DNA of 10,708 nucleotides from Moorella sp. UBA4076 (GCA_002383405.1 DFYS01000019.1:1-10708); one strand, 5' to 3'; positions 1 to 6,458 are shown, counted from the stretch's first letter. Notes: generated by a model not told the origin, from the sequence alone. Numbers and translations: made by a program.

Positions 1-1
1 A

Positions 2-106
2 GCGGATGCGGAACTGGAAAAATTGCAACAGGCGGGGATCAAAATAGTTATAGTTGAGGGGTCGGGAACTAGCGCCTTAAGAGAGTTTGGTGCAAGTAGT
101 TGTTAA
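2..106 (+). CDS. C-terminal end of an unidentified protein (partial)
   Basis: An open frame enters from the left edge and ends at TAA 104-106, giving 34 residues. The first ~20 are charged then hydrophobic (ELEKLQQAGIKIVIVEG), as in a helix followed by a beta strand near the end of an alpha/beta protein. The tail ends GASSC. I do not recognise the family, and the frame could itself be a remnant given the broken genes that follow. A small hairpin, GAAGC 133-137 with GCTTC 143-147, lies just downstream but has no T-run. Confidence 0.4.
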   Translation, partial: ADAELEKLQQAGIKIVIVEGSGTSALREFGASSC

Positions 107-246
107 TAGGCATGCTGGAGTTTCATAGGGAGGAAGCCCCTTGCTTCAAGTCCGAAAATCGGTCAATATTAGTCCCTTAAGCCCGTACATCTTCGCAAAG
201 TGGAAAGAAAATATCGCGGCAGGATTTTGGTTCCGGCTAGTCCGGG

Positions 247-588
247 TTGGGCAGTATTGTCAATAACCCGAAGAGGACTTATTGTAGCAGAATCAGGTTT
301 ACGACCAGTGCCCTGGGCATGAAAGTGACCGCCGGCCCCGTTGAAGCTACGGCTATCGGTAATATAATGCTGCAGGCTTATGGCGCCGGGCTATACCGGT
401 CTTTGCCGGAAGTAAGAAGGGTTGTCAGGAATTCCTTTGCAGTCAAGGATTACCTCCCGGTAGAACGCGAGGTCTGGGAGCAAGCCTACGCCCGGTTTAT
501 TAAGGTTATTGAGGCGGAAGGTCAGGGTGAAAGTAGAAGAGCAAGGCTGACGGGAAGTAATTTATGCCGGTCCGCCGCTGGTTTTTGA
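247..588 (+). pseudogene. rhaB: Rhamnulokinase C-terminal remnant
   Basis: Residues from about 19 to 90 of this frame match the end of rhamnulokinase, the FGGY-family enzyme that phosphorylates L-rhamnulose in the cytoplasm. Visible are a TTSALG stretch, the hallmark AGPVEATAIGN motif (residues ~31-41, 337-369), and a following helix containing RRVVRNSF. Bacterial RhaB proteins are near 480 residues, so the N-terminal ATPase domain and most of the C-terminal domain are absent. The frame opens only with a TTG preceded by TAG at 238-240 and no good ribosome site, and the first ~14 residues look non-homologous. After residue ~95 the sequence again looks unlike RhaB. I read it as a dead fragment left by deletion. 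Assignment is from memory of family motifs. Confidence 0.72.
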
Positions 589-619
589 TAAGAGCGATGT
601 TGATGAGTACGATTTCTAA
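554..619 (+). pseudogene. Possible C-terminal tail of a rhamnose-type ABC sugar-binding protein
   Basis: In another frame from the rhamnulokinase remnant, codons 554-616 read a 21-residue tail with GPPLVF followed by DKSDVDEYDF and then TAA. This resembles the last strand and terminus of LsrB/RhaS-type periplasmic sugar-binding proteins, which often end in a VFTK...D.YDF pattern. A TGA at 548-550 closes the frame just upstream, so only the tail remains. It fits a rhamnose locus in which transporter and kinase pieces have been brought together by deletion. The match is short and could be chance. Confidence 0.35.
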
Positions 620-633
620 ATATATACTGCTGC

Positions 634-639
634 TATAAT
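634..639 (+). promoter_or_regulatory. Possible -10 box (TATAAT) ahead of the aldolase
   Basis: A perfect TATAAT lies about 83 nt before the GTG start of the aldolase, in an AT-rich patch. No convincing -35 hexamer sits 16-18 nt upstream, so this is weak. The leader between it and the gene is GC-rich, with a small GGCCT/AGGCC hairpin near 680-692. Confidence 0.25.
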
Positions 640-721
640 GCTATAACTGTCACTGACCCCCGGGTGGGAAGTCGGTGCGGGCCTGGAGGCCGGGGCAGTT
701 CCAGGAAGGGAGACGTAACCT

Positions 722-1522
722 GTGGCTTCCGAGTATCAAATCAAACAGGACATTTGTGAAGTAGGCCGGCGTATTTACACCAGGGGCTTTGTTGCCTCCA
801 ACGATGGTAATATCAGCGTCCGGGTAGGGGAGAATGAGTTTTTGACCACCCCTACCGGGGTTAGCAAGGGCTTCATGACCCCGGACATGATCATCAAGGT
901 CGACATGGAGGGGCGCAAAATCGCCGGTGGCGGCAACCTCAAACCCTCTTCAGAAATTAAGATGCACCTGGACGTTTACAAACACCGTCCGGATGTGCGC
1001 TCTGTAGTCCACGCTCACCCGCCGACGGCGACGGCCTTTGCCGTGGCCGGCATCCCCCTGGATAAGCCGGTGCTGCCGGAGATCATCATCAGTTTGGGGG
1101 CGGTGCCTATTGCTAAATACGGTACCCCATCTACCGAAGAAATACCGCTGGCGGTCCGGGAGTACCTGGACAAATACGACGCCGTGCTGCTGGAGAACCA
1201 CGGCGCCCTGACCATGGGCACTGATGTCTACAACGCCTTCTATAAGATGGAGTCCATCGAGCATTTCGCTAAGGTCAGCCTGGCGGCGCGGCAGCTGGGC
1301 GGGGAGCGGGAATTGCCCTGCCCGGAGGTGGAGAAGCTGCTGCAAATCCGGGAGAAGCTCGGTGTTTCGGGCCGCCACCCCGGCTGTGTGGACTGCGGCG
1401 CCTGCAGCATCTCCGTCGGCGAAGCCCCGGCCGCAACCGGCATCCCTGAAGACGAGCTGCAGGAGATTATCACCCGCGTAACTCAGCGTGTCTTGACCTC
1501 CCTGGGGAACAGAAAGGAGTGA
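722..1522 (+). CDS. Class II (zinc) aldolase, fuculose/rhamnulose-1-phosphate type, with C-terminal microcompartment-like targeting helix
   Basis: This 266-residue class II aldolase/adducin-family enzyme should cleave a deoxyketose 1-phosphate to dihydroxyacetone phosphate and lactaldehyde. It has the SNDGNIS phosphate-binding segment (26-32), catalytic Glu in SSEIK (E78), zinc ligands in VHAH (H97, H99) and the third in ENHGAL (H160). The start is GTG behind GGAAGGGAG (703-711). FucA of E. coli is about 215 residues; this protein continues with CxxCxxC (C222, C225, C228), a Gly/Ala/Pro linker (229-242) and an amphipathic helix (243-261; L246, I249, I250, V253, V257, L261). Such helices are encapsulation peptides in microcompartment enzymes. 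The gene is intact while kinase remnants flank it on both sides. Substrate choice between L-fuculose-1-P and L-rhamnulose-1-P cannot be read from sequence; the RhaB remnant suggests rhamnulose-1-P. Confidence 0.9.
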   Translation: MASEYQIKQDICEVGRRIYTRGFVASNDGNISVRVGENEFLTTPTGVSKGFMTPDMIIKVDMEGRKIAGGGNLKPSSEIKMHLDVYKHRPDVRSVVHAHPPTATAFAVAGIPLDKPVLPEIIISLGAVPIAKYGTPSTEEIPLAVREYLDKYDAVLLENHGALTMGTDVYNAFYKMESIEHFAKVSLAARQLGGERELPCPEVEKLLQIREKLGVSGRHPGCVDCGACSISVGEAPAATGIPEDELQEIITRVTQRVLTSLGNRKE

Positions 1523-1540
1523 CAGGGTAGAGATATCTGT

Positions 1541-1604
1541 ACCGTGGTATCAACAGCTACCGATATTCCAGGACAAACCTGAACATCGGTACTGGTCGAA
1601 CGGT
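1541..1604 (+). repeat. Nested inverted repeat between aldolase and kinase remnant
   Basis: TACCGAT (1558-1564) pairs with ATCGGTA (1585-1591); inside it CAGG (1569-1572) pairs with CCTG (1578-1581) around an ACAAA loop, and outside ACCGT (1541-1545) can pair with ACGGT (1600-1604). There is no T-run, so it is not a simple terminator. It lies just ahead of the ribosome site AGGAGG (1611-1616) of the kinase remnant and may be an intercistronic mRNA-processing or stabilising hairpin. Confidence 0.45.
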
Positions 1605-1624
1605 AACAGCAGGAGGGGAAACAG

Positions 1625-1845
1625 GTGCGAGTCCTAGCTTTAAACTGCGGCGGTTCTTCAGTGAAACATAAGGTTTTCGCTATGCCGGCAGAGAAGGTTC
1701 GCTTCCAGGGGAGTGTCGAACGCCTGGGCAGCGAGCGCGCCACCCCGCACCATCAGGACCTGGCGGCGGGGACGGATTACCGGCAAGGATCTCCCCCGCG
1801 GCGGCTACCAGGAAGCCCTGCAGGCAATCCTCCTGGCAGACGATG
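1625..1845 (+). pseudogene. Acetate/propionate-kinase N-terminal remnant, frameshifted
   Basis: The GTG start has a near-perfect AGGAGG 8 nt upstream and opens an ASKHA-family acetate kinase: the first strand LALNCGGSSVKHK (residues 3-15) is the family signature, usually NCGSSSxK, here with Gly for the first Ser. Homology runs in this frame to SERATPHHQDL (about 1768). It then shifts to the frame reading GRITGKDLPRGGYQEALQAI and continues to about 1845, where it stops. Acetate, butyrate and propionate kinases are about 360-400 residues, so over 80% is lost. A propionate kinase often belongs to 1,2-propanediol microcompartment operons, which fits the aldolase next to it. The exact substrate cannot be told from this piece. 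Confidence 0.75.
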
Positions 1846-1898
1846 GCATAATTTTTTTCCTCATCCGGATATACCTGGATCAATGCCGGCGGGATCAT
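1843..1898 (-). pseudogene. Start of an unidentified gene, cut after ~20 codons
   Basis: On the minus strand an ATG (1896-1898) follows AAGGAG by 10 nt and opens MIPPALIQVYPDEEKNYAIV before running into antisense of the kinase remnant. The reading looks protein-like, and its junction coincides with where kinase homology ends. I cannot name the family. The length is too small for certainty. Confidence 0.25.
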
Positions 1899-1912
1899 TT
1901 TCACCACGCTCC

Positions 1913-1984
1913 TTAAAGCTCGTCCCCGATCCAGATTGTCTTCAAACCCAGTTTGGCAGCCGACCTCTGGATTTCCGAATCGCT
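1913..1984 (-). pseudogene. Possible HAD-family hydrolase C-terminal fragment
   Basis: A minus-strand frame ending at TAA 1913-1915 reads SDSEIQRSAAKLGLKTIWIG and then DEL. This is like the motif IV helix-strand of HAD-superfamily phosphatases (DSEID..AAK.AGMKT.WI). Nothing recognisable precedes it. With the kinase fragment on the other strand, this points to rearranged debris. Confidence 0.35.
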
Positions 1985-2054
1985 GTGACATTTTCTCAGT
2001 CCGCTTACAGGGTGACAATATCACAGTCCGGTGATACCACGCGGTTTTTAAAAC

Positions 2055-2083
2055 TTGACAAAAGCCAGGCCAGGGAGTAAAAT
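2055..2083 (+). promoter_or_regulatory. Sigma-A type promoter of tRNA-Gly
   Basis: TTGACA (2055-2060) and TAAAAT (2078-2083) are separated by exactly 17 nt. Transcription would begin near 2090, a few bases before the tRNA. Confidence 0.85.
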
Positions 2084-2094
2084 AAATTACAGTT

Positions 2095-2169
2095 GCGGAA
2101 GTAGCTCAGCGGTAGAGCATCGGCTTCCCAAGCCGAGGGTCGCGGGTTCGAATCCCGTTTTCCGCTCCA
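2095..2169 (+). tRNA. tRNA-Gly (anticodon CCC), CCA encoded
   Basis: The cloverleaf folds fully. The acceptor GCGGAAG pairs with TTTCCGC (one G-T pair). The D stem is GCTC/GAGC and the anticodon stem TCGGC/GCCGA, with loop TTCCCAA (anticodon CCC). The variable loop has five bases, and the T arm is GCGGG-TTCGAAT-CCCGT. The discriminator is T and CCA is encoded at 2167-2169. It decodes GGG glycine codons. It stands alone, with its own promoter upstream and two hairpin terminators downstream. No second copy of its 3' end is seen in the window, so there is no evidence of an integrated element here. Confidence 0.96.
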
Positions 2170-2174
2170 AAAGT

Positions 2175-2220
2175 AAAGGGCCACTCCTTAACTAGAAAAA
2201 GTAGAGGAGTGGCCTTTTTT
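2175..2220 (+). terminator. Rho-independent terminator of tRNA-Gly
   Basis: GGCCACTCCT (2179-2188) pairs perfectly with AGGAGTGGCC (2205-2214), followed at once by six T residues (2215-2220). Confidence 0.92.
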
Positions 2221-2225
2221 ATTCC

Positions 2226-2269
2226 AAGAAGACATAGCTTCCCGCCAAGAGGAAGCTATGTCTTCTTTT
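2226..2269 (+). terminator. Second tandem terminator, 17-bp perfect stem
   Basis: The arms 2226-2242 and 2251-2267 are perfect reverse complements (core GACATAGCTTCC/GGAAGCTATGTC) with an 8-nt loop. Because the arm ends in CTTCTT and is followed by TT, the + strand RNA ends in a U-rich tract; the minus strand would end with UUCUUG..., less U-rich. It sits 6 nt after the first terminator and may act as back-up or be bidirectional. Confidence 0.75.
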
Positions 2270-2709
2270 ATGCAAAAAAAGCATGGTATTATGGCTATAG
2301 GGATTCTATATAAATGATTCTGCTGCAAAAAGCCTTTTTCGGGTTGTTACCATGCTATTAGCCCCATTCAGGACCGCGGAATAGGGTTATCCTGCAATCA
2401 CAGCACCCAAATTAGCTTGATTTTCGGGCCTGAAGTAGTAAGTTTCCTCCACCAGAACGATAGCGAAGGGGTTTTTGCAGGGGAATCATATAAATATAAT
2501 GCTGAGAAAAGCAAATTTACCGCTGAACATGATAAAATGGTTATTCGAAAGCAGCGCTATGTTTATCTTGACGGACAATTTACGTTGACAGAATCCGCTT
2601 TTTCATTACATCAGGATATTATCCGGAGTTTATTGCAGTTGATAATAATCGCGGCTGCGGTGCAGAAAATCATTTTGCCACGTCAGGAAAGGGGGCTATT
2701 TTTATAGCC
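2270..2709. other. AT-rich stretch without a firm gene
   Basis: This 440-bp stretch is clearly more AT-rich than its neighbours. It contains a 9-bp inverted repeat (AGCATGGTA 2280-2288, TACCATGCT 2348-2356) around 59 nt, and the weak ORF described separately. I see no known RNA, insertion sequence or regulatory motif. Confidence 0.5.
2417..2707 (+). CDS. Weak hypothetical ORF, 96 codons
   Basis: The frame opens at TTG 2417 without a good ribosome site. The middle part reads plausibly as protein: residues ~27-62 have alternating charged and aromatic residues, including RKQRYVYLDGQFTLTES, as in a beta-rich secreted or lipoprotein domain. The C-terminal part (LLQLIIIAAAVQKIIL) is hydrophobic. 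No family is recognised. Base composition is AT-rich compared with the GC-rich genes on both sides. It may be the end of a degraded foreign gene, or not coding at all. It runs convergent with the zinc-ribbon gene on the minus strand, their stops only a few bases apart. Confidence 0.25.
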   Translation: MIFGPEVVSFLHQNDSEGVFAGESYKYNAEKSKFTAEHDKMVIRKQRYVYLDGQFTLTESAFSLHQDIIRSLLQLIIIAAAVQKIILPRQERGLFL

Positions 2710-2720
2710 TTATTTAAGGC
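2694..2720 (-). terminator. Possible hairpins at the end of the helicase operon
   Basis: GGCTAT (2694-2699) pairs with ATAGCC (2704-2709) across TTTT, and GCCTTA/TAAGGC (2707-2720) overlaps the stop codon. On the minus strand the first hairpin is followed by CCCCCTTTCC rather than a pure T-run, so termination here is only possible. Confidence 0.35.
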
Positions 2721-3795
2721 ACTCCGGGCAGAGCAACTGCCCGGCTGCAGTTGGCACCAGGCAACTGCTGGCCCGGCCGCAGTGGGGGCAGGCCGGTAGC
2801 TCGATATCGCCTGACAGGGGGTTATAAATCAAGGTTTGCGCCAGCTTAAGGGTTTTATGCTGGAGGTTTAGCCGGACAAAAACGCAGGGCAGGTGGTAGG
2901 CCACCAGGTGGTCGAGGCGGGCGTCCACTTCGACCTGGTAACGGGCACGGGTGTCCTTAATCCGGCGCTCCTGATCGGCCTGGGTGGCGGCCAGTTGTTG
3001 TTGCAGCCGCGCTTTTTTATCCGGGTCGGAGCTGGCTGCCAGCTTTTGGCGGATTTCAGCTTCGGTTTCGGCAAAATAACTGCGCACCTTGGCCAGTTCC
3101 TTTTCCTGGAGGCGCAGAGCCGTTTGCTGGAGGGGCCGTGCCTGTTCCTGGATTAATTTGTCCAGTTCCTTCCTGGCCACCGGGCAGAGATTCGCCAGGG
3201 GCCGCATGGGCGCCGGAGCCGCCTGGTATTCCGGCTCTTCAAGGAGGAAAAGGTTTTCAGCCTCCCGGGTGAAAGCCGGGGCCGGCAGGCCCTGGCAGCC
3301 GTCGATAAATACGGGGATGACGGCTTCGGTTTTCTCAAAGGAGCGAAAAACACAGCGAAAATAGAAACCATAATAGATATTTTCAGCCACCCAGCTGGCC
3401 TCAATCCGGGGCGGCCGGCAGTGACGGAATTCGAGGCGGGCGTTGAGGCGTTCTTCCAGGGAGCGGGGGATGGCCGGCAGCTTGCCCGACCAGTAGAGGG
3501 CTGTCTGGCGACCGTAATCCAGGGCCAGGCGGACGGTTGTATCCAGCAGGGGGCTGCCGTAGGTGACGAAGGTACTGTCGGGGGTTTCGCCGGCCACTTC
3601 GTAATCAAAGGCCAGGAGTAATTCCTCGCTGCCGAAGGCGGGGATCAGTTCCTCGGGCAGCAGCACCTGGAACAGGGCATAACCGGCCGGCTCAACAACG
3701 GCGCCGGCGCGGTTTAAAAAAGCGGTGACCAGGTCGGCGGGCGAGAAATTGAGCTGGGCATCAGGCTTCTGAGCATTGTGCAGCTGATCATTCAT
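2710..3795 (-). CDS. Helicase-partner protein with coiled coil and C-terminal zinc ribbon (family not recognised)
   Basis: The protein has 361 residues from the chosen ATG (3793-3795), which overlaps the helicase stop by 8 bp and has GGGGGA 10 nt upstream; an in-frame ATG at 3825 would add ten residues and lies deeper in the helicase gene. Residues 1-200 form an alpha/beta region without a motif I know. Residues ~205-292 are strongly helical and charged (coiled coil, with KARLQQQLAATQADQERRIK near 261-280). Residues 293-333 look like beta strands (PCVFVRLNL, LIYNPLSGDIELP). The end is a zinc ribbon, C336-x2-C339 and C356-x2-C359. The coiled-coil-plus-strand layout recalls C-terminal regions of large bacterial SNF2 helicases of the RapA or DISARM DrmD kind, so it could be a separated accessory domain that binds the helicase or nucleic acid. 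That is inference. The overlap implies coupled translation. Confidence 0.85.
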   Translation of the reverse strand: MNDQLHNAQKPDAQLNFSPADLVTAFLNRAGAVVEPAGYALFQVLLPEELIPAFGSEELLLAFDYEVAGETPDSTFVTYGSPLLDTTVRLALDYGRQTALYWSGKLPAIPRSLEERLNARLEFRHCRPPRIEASWVAENIYYGFYFRCVFRSFEKTEAVIPVFIDGCQGLPAPAFTREAENLFLLEEPEYQAAPAPMRPLANLCPVARKELDKLIQEQARPLQQTALRLQEKELAKVRSYFAETEAEIRQKLAASSDPDKKARLQQQLAATQADQERRIKDTRARYQVEVDARLDHLVAYHLPCVFVRLNLQHKTLKLAQTLIYNPLSGDIELPACPHCGRASSCLVPTAAGQLLCPECLK

Positions 3796-6385
3796 CGGGC
3801 AATAATTCCCCCAGTAAACGCTCATCCAGGGCTTTGACCGCCTGGTAATGATTCTTCGCCGCCAGGAGCTGGTCGCCCAGGTTATCCATTCCTACCCGTA
3901 CATCCCCTTCGTCGGCAGCCCCGGTCCAGACTTCCATCACCAGATCCTCAAAGTCCTTTTTCTCGTGTAAAGTGCCTAAAATCATGTCCAGTTCACCGAC
4001 GACAAGCTGGAACATGTTGATTTTGGCGTCCAGCAGCTCCAGGATGTAAGCCTCGACGGTACCGGCGGCGGCCAGGTTGTAAATCTGCACATCGCGTTCC
4101 TGGCCCAGGCGGTGGATGCGGCCGATGCGCTGTTCAATCCGCATGGGGTTCCAGGGCAGGTCGTAGTTAACCAGGAAGCGGCAGAATTGCAGGTTGCGGC
4201 CTTCGCTGCCGTTTTCCGTAGAAACCAGGACCCGGGCTTCACCGGCGAAGAGCCGCACCTGGTCCTCCTTTTCCTGACGCCGCATCTGGCCGTGCAACTC
4301 GGCTACCGGGAAGCCTTCCTGGCGCAGCCACCGGGCGAGCAAAGCCTGGGTTTCCTGAAAGCCAGTGAAGACGATTACCTTATCGTTGATCGAGTATAAT
4401 AGCTTGACCAGGACCTCCGCTTTAGCGCGGGTCGACACCTCATGGCCCTGGGCGGACAGGGTTTGCAGTACCCGGCGCAGAGGTTCAGGGTGGACGTGAT
4501 TGGCGGCCATCTTCGCTAGGGTGGGCAGGACGGCATCGATGCTGCTGCCCACTTCCCGCTGCAGGGTGCGGAGGATAAATTGATTGACCCCGTTGGTAGT
4601 TTGTTGCGCCTGCGGGGTATAGTAACCTCGGACGAAGCTGGTCAGGCGGTTGTAAAAGGCCATCTCTTCCGGGGAGAGGGTTAATTCCACCGTGTCGGCG
4701 CGGCGGCGGCTGCGAATAACCCCGGTTTCGCTGCGCCGGTTGCGGACCATGACCTCCCGCAGTAAGCGCTTCAAGGCCTCCGTATTTTTGGGTTTCAAGG
4801 GATCGCCCCGGGTGATGTATTTCCTTTTGAAGGAAGCGGCAGTTTCCAGCTGCCCTGGTAACAGCAGGGTGATCAGGTTAAATAGTTCTTCCATGTTGTT
4901 TTCCACCGGAGTGGCGGTAAGGAGCAGGATATACTTTTTTTTCAGCTGGCTGACGAGCTGGTAAGCCTGGGTGCGTTTATTTTTCAGGTGATGGGCTTCA
5001 TCGACGATGACCAGGTCAAACTCACTGGCCAGGACCTGCTCCCGGTGGGGCGGTCGCTTGGCCGTATCCACGGAGGCAATGATCTGGGAAAACTCCAGCC
5101 AGGGATTGGCGGCGGCTTTGAAAGCCGGGGCGTCATAGCTGATAAAGTCCAGGTTGAATTTCACCTGCATCTCCTGCTGCCACTGCTCTACCAGGGAAGG
5201 CGGCGTGAGAATCAGAACTCGGCGCACCAGGCCGCGCAGGAGGTATTCCATCAGGATTAAGCCGGCCTCGATGGTTTTGCCCATCCCCACTTCGTCGCAG
5301 AGGAGGGCGCGGCCGCGCATATTCTTTAGCACGTGGCGCACGGTAGCCAGCTGGTAGTCCAGGGGTTGCACGTCATGCACCGCCGCCAGCGAAAGGAGGC
5401 TGTCGAAGCCGGAACTGAGGGAAAGCAGCAACGCCTGGCGGTGGAGGAAAAGGTCTGCCGCCGGCGTGACCTGGCCGCGGGCCATGGCGGCGATAATGGG
5501 CTGATCCTCCCCGGGATCAAAATGGATGACCAGGGGCACCGCCGCCGGGGGGTCCTTAGCTTCTGCGGCAGGCAAGGCAGGTGTAGCAGGTACGACAGGT
5601 GCAGCCGCCGGGGCCTTTTTCTGTTTTTTCTGGGCGCCGGTTTTTCTCTGTTGTGACTGTGGCGGCAAGTTGGCTTGGCTGAGGGTCGCTTTTATTATCC
5701 TGGCTAATTGGCGCGACGGTTTTTGTTGCCGGGGCCCGGTAGGACCGGCAGCCGAGGAAGGAGTTGTCCTTCCAGGGCGAACCGAAGCAGTCGCCTCAGG
5801 TTTATACTGCTGTCTTGTCGCAGGTGTACCAGTGGTGTTGGCATCGGTAAAGAACGCCAGCTGGGCTGGCGGGGCTGTAACTGCTCGGGCTCCCGGCTGA
5901 GGGTCGGTTTTTTTGCGCCCGGGGGTCGGCGGCTCTATGGGGGTAGTGGTACCGGCCTTTACCTGGTTGCCGGCCGTGATCGGAGTTTTTCCGGTTGTCT
6001 GACGCGTGCTACGAGGGTTGGCCGCGTTGGTCGTTTCTTTCGCTGGTTCTTCCATTGGGGTATGACCGGTATGCTCCCCGGTTACCGCGCTGGTTGACCT
6101 GGAGGGAGATTGGCGGGCTGCCGCCGGGCATACTAATACTACGCCGTTGCGCAGAGGCACAAAAGCCAAACGCCGGCTGGGCATCACTGCCAGAAAATTG
6201 GCCAGCCCGGTTCCCTTGAGCAGGGTAACCCGGGCATTAACGCGGCAAAGGATGGTCCGCCCTTGCTGGTTGACGAGCTGGATCTTTTGTTTGGCTGAGG
6301 GGCGAAAGAAAGCCTGCAGCTCACCCTCCAGGGGGAGATAATCAATAGTTAACAGCGGTACAGTGGCTACTATTTCTGAAGCCAT
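3788..6385 (-). CDS. SNF2/RapA-like DEAH helicase with long disordered linker
   Basis: The protein has 865 residues from the ATG at 6385, chosen because GAGG lies 8 nt upstream; an ATG at 6460 would add 25 residues without a good site. Residues 1-90 form a small globular N-terminal domain. Residues ~90-290 are Pro/Thr/Ala/Lys-rich and predicted disordered. The SNF2 ATPase core follows: DYQ (~343), motif I DEVGMGKT (364-371), Ia ILTPPSLVEQW, II DEAH (462-465), III LLTATP (488-493), IV VIVFTGF (670-676), V STENGSEGRNLQ (722-733), VI QRIGRIHRLGQ (752-762). All motifs look intact, so ATP hydrolysis and dsDNA translocation are expected. RapA recycles RNA polymerase, but related SNF2 proteins serve in phage defence. 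The overlapping zinc-ribbon partner suggests a two-protein complex. The precise role is unknown. Confidence 0.93.
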   Translation of the reverse strand: MASEIVATVPLLTIDYLPLEGELQAFFRPSAKQKIQLVNQQGRTILCRVNARVTLLKGTGLANFLAVMPSRRLAFVPLRNGVVLVCPAAARQSPSRSTSAVTGEHTGHTPMEEPAKETTNAANPRSTRQTTGKTPITAGNQVKAGTTTPIEPPTPGRKKTDPQPGARAVTAPPAQLAFFTDANTTGTPATRQQYKPEATASVRPGRTTPSSAAGPTGPRQQKPSRQLARIIKATLSQANLPPQSQQRKTGAQKKQKKAPAAAPVVPATPALPAAEAKDPPAAVPLVIHFDPGEDQPIIAAMARGQVTPAADLFLHRQALLLSLSSGFDSLLSLAAVHDVQPLDYQLATVRHVLKNMRGRALLCDEVGMGKTIEAGLILMEYLLRGLVRRVLILTPPSLVEQWQQEMQVKFNLDFISYDAPAFKAAANPWLEFSQIIASVDTAKRPPHREQVLASEFDLVIVDEAHHLKNKRTQAYQLVSQLKKKYILLLTATPVENNMEELFNLITLLLPGQLETAASFKRKYITRGDPLKPKNTEALKRLLREVMVRNRRSETGVIRSRRRADTVELTLSPEEMAFYNRLTSFVRGYYTPQAQQTTNGVNQFILRTLQREVGSSIDAVLPTLAKMAANHVHPEPLRRVLQTLSAQGHEVSTRAKAEVLVKLLYSINDKVIVFTGFQETQALLARWLRQEGFPVAELHGQMRRQEKEDQVRLFAGEARVLVSTENGSEGRNLQFCRFLVNYDLPWNPMRIEQRIGRIHRLGQERDVQIYNLAAAGTVEAYILELLDAKINMFQLVVGELDMILGTLHEKKDFEDLVMEVWTGAADEGDVRVGMDNLGDQLLAAKNHYQAVKALDERLLGELLPDE

Positions 6386-6458
6386 TTTCCCAACCTCGGA
6401 GTAATAACCAATTAAAATTTTGCCAGAACAGAGCGTACGCCTTTGGTTGCGGAATGTC

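Noticed and set aside
238..250. The 13-mer TAGTCCGGGTTGG occurs here and again at 8226-8238, which might mark repeat ends.
   Set aside because: One shared 13-mer is expected by chance in a window of this size, and the flanks do not match.
950..1378. Long minus-strand open frame opposite the aldolase.
   Set aside because: It is a GC-rich shadow of the strongly conserved aldolase, with no ribosome site and a His/Arg/Gln-rich composition.
2095..2169. tRNA-Gly as the attachment site of an integrated element covering the helicase and toxin-antitoxin genes.
   Set aside because: No direct repeat of the tRNA 3' end and no integrase gene are found in the window.
2280..2356. A 77-bp segment bounded by 9-bp inverted repeats, considered as a miniature transposable element.
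   Set aside because: Repeats this short at this distance arise by chance several times in 10 kb; no target-site duplication or second copy is visible.
5526..6097. Plus-strand open frames opposite the helicase linker.
   Set aside because: They arise from the low-complexity GC-rich linker codons and lack ribosome sites and homology.
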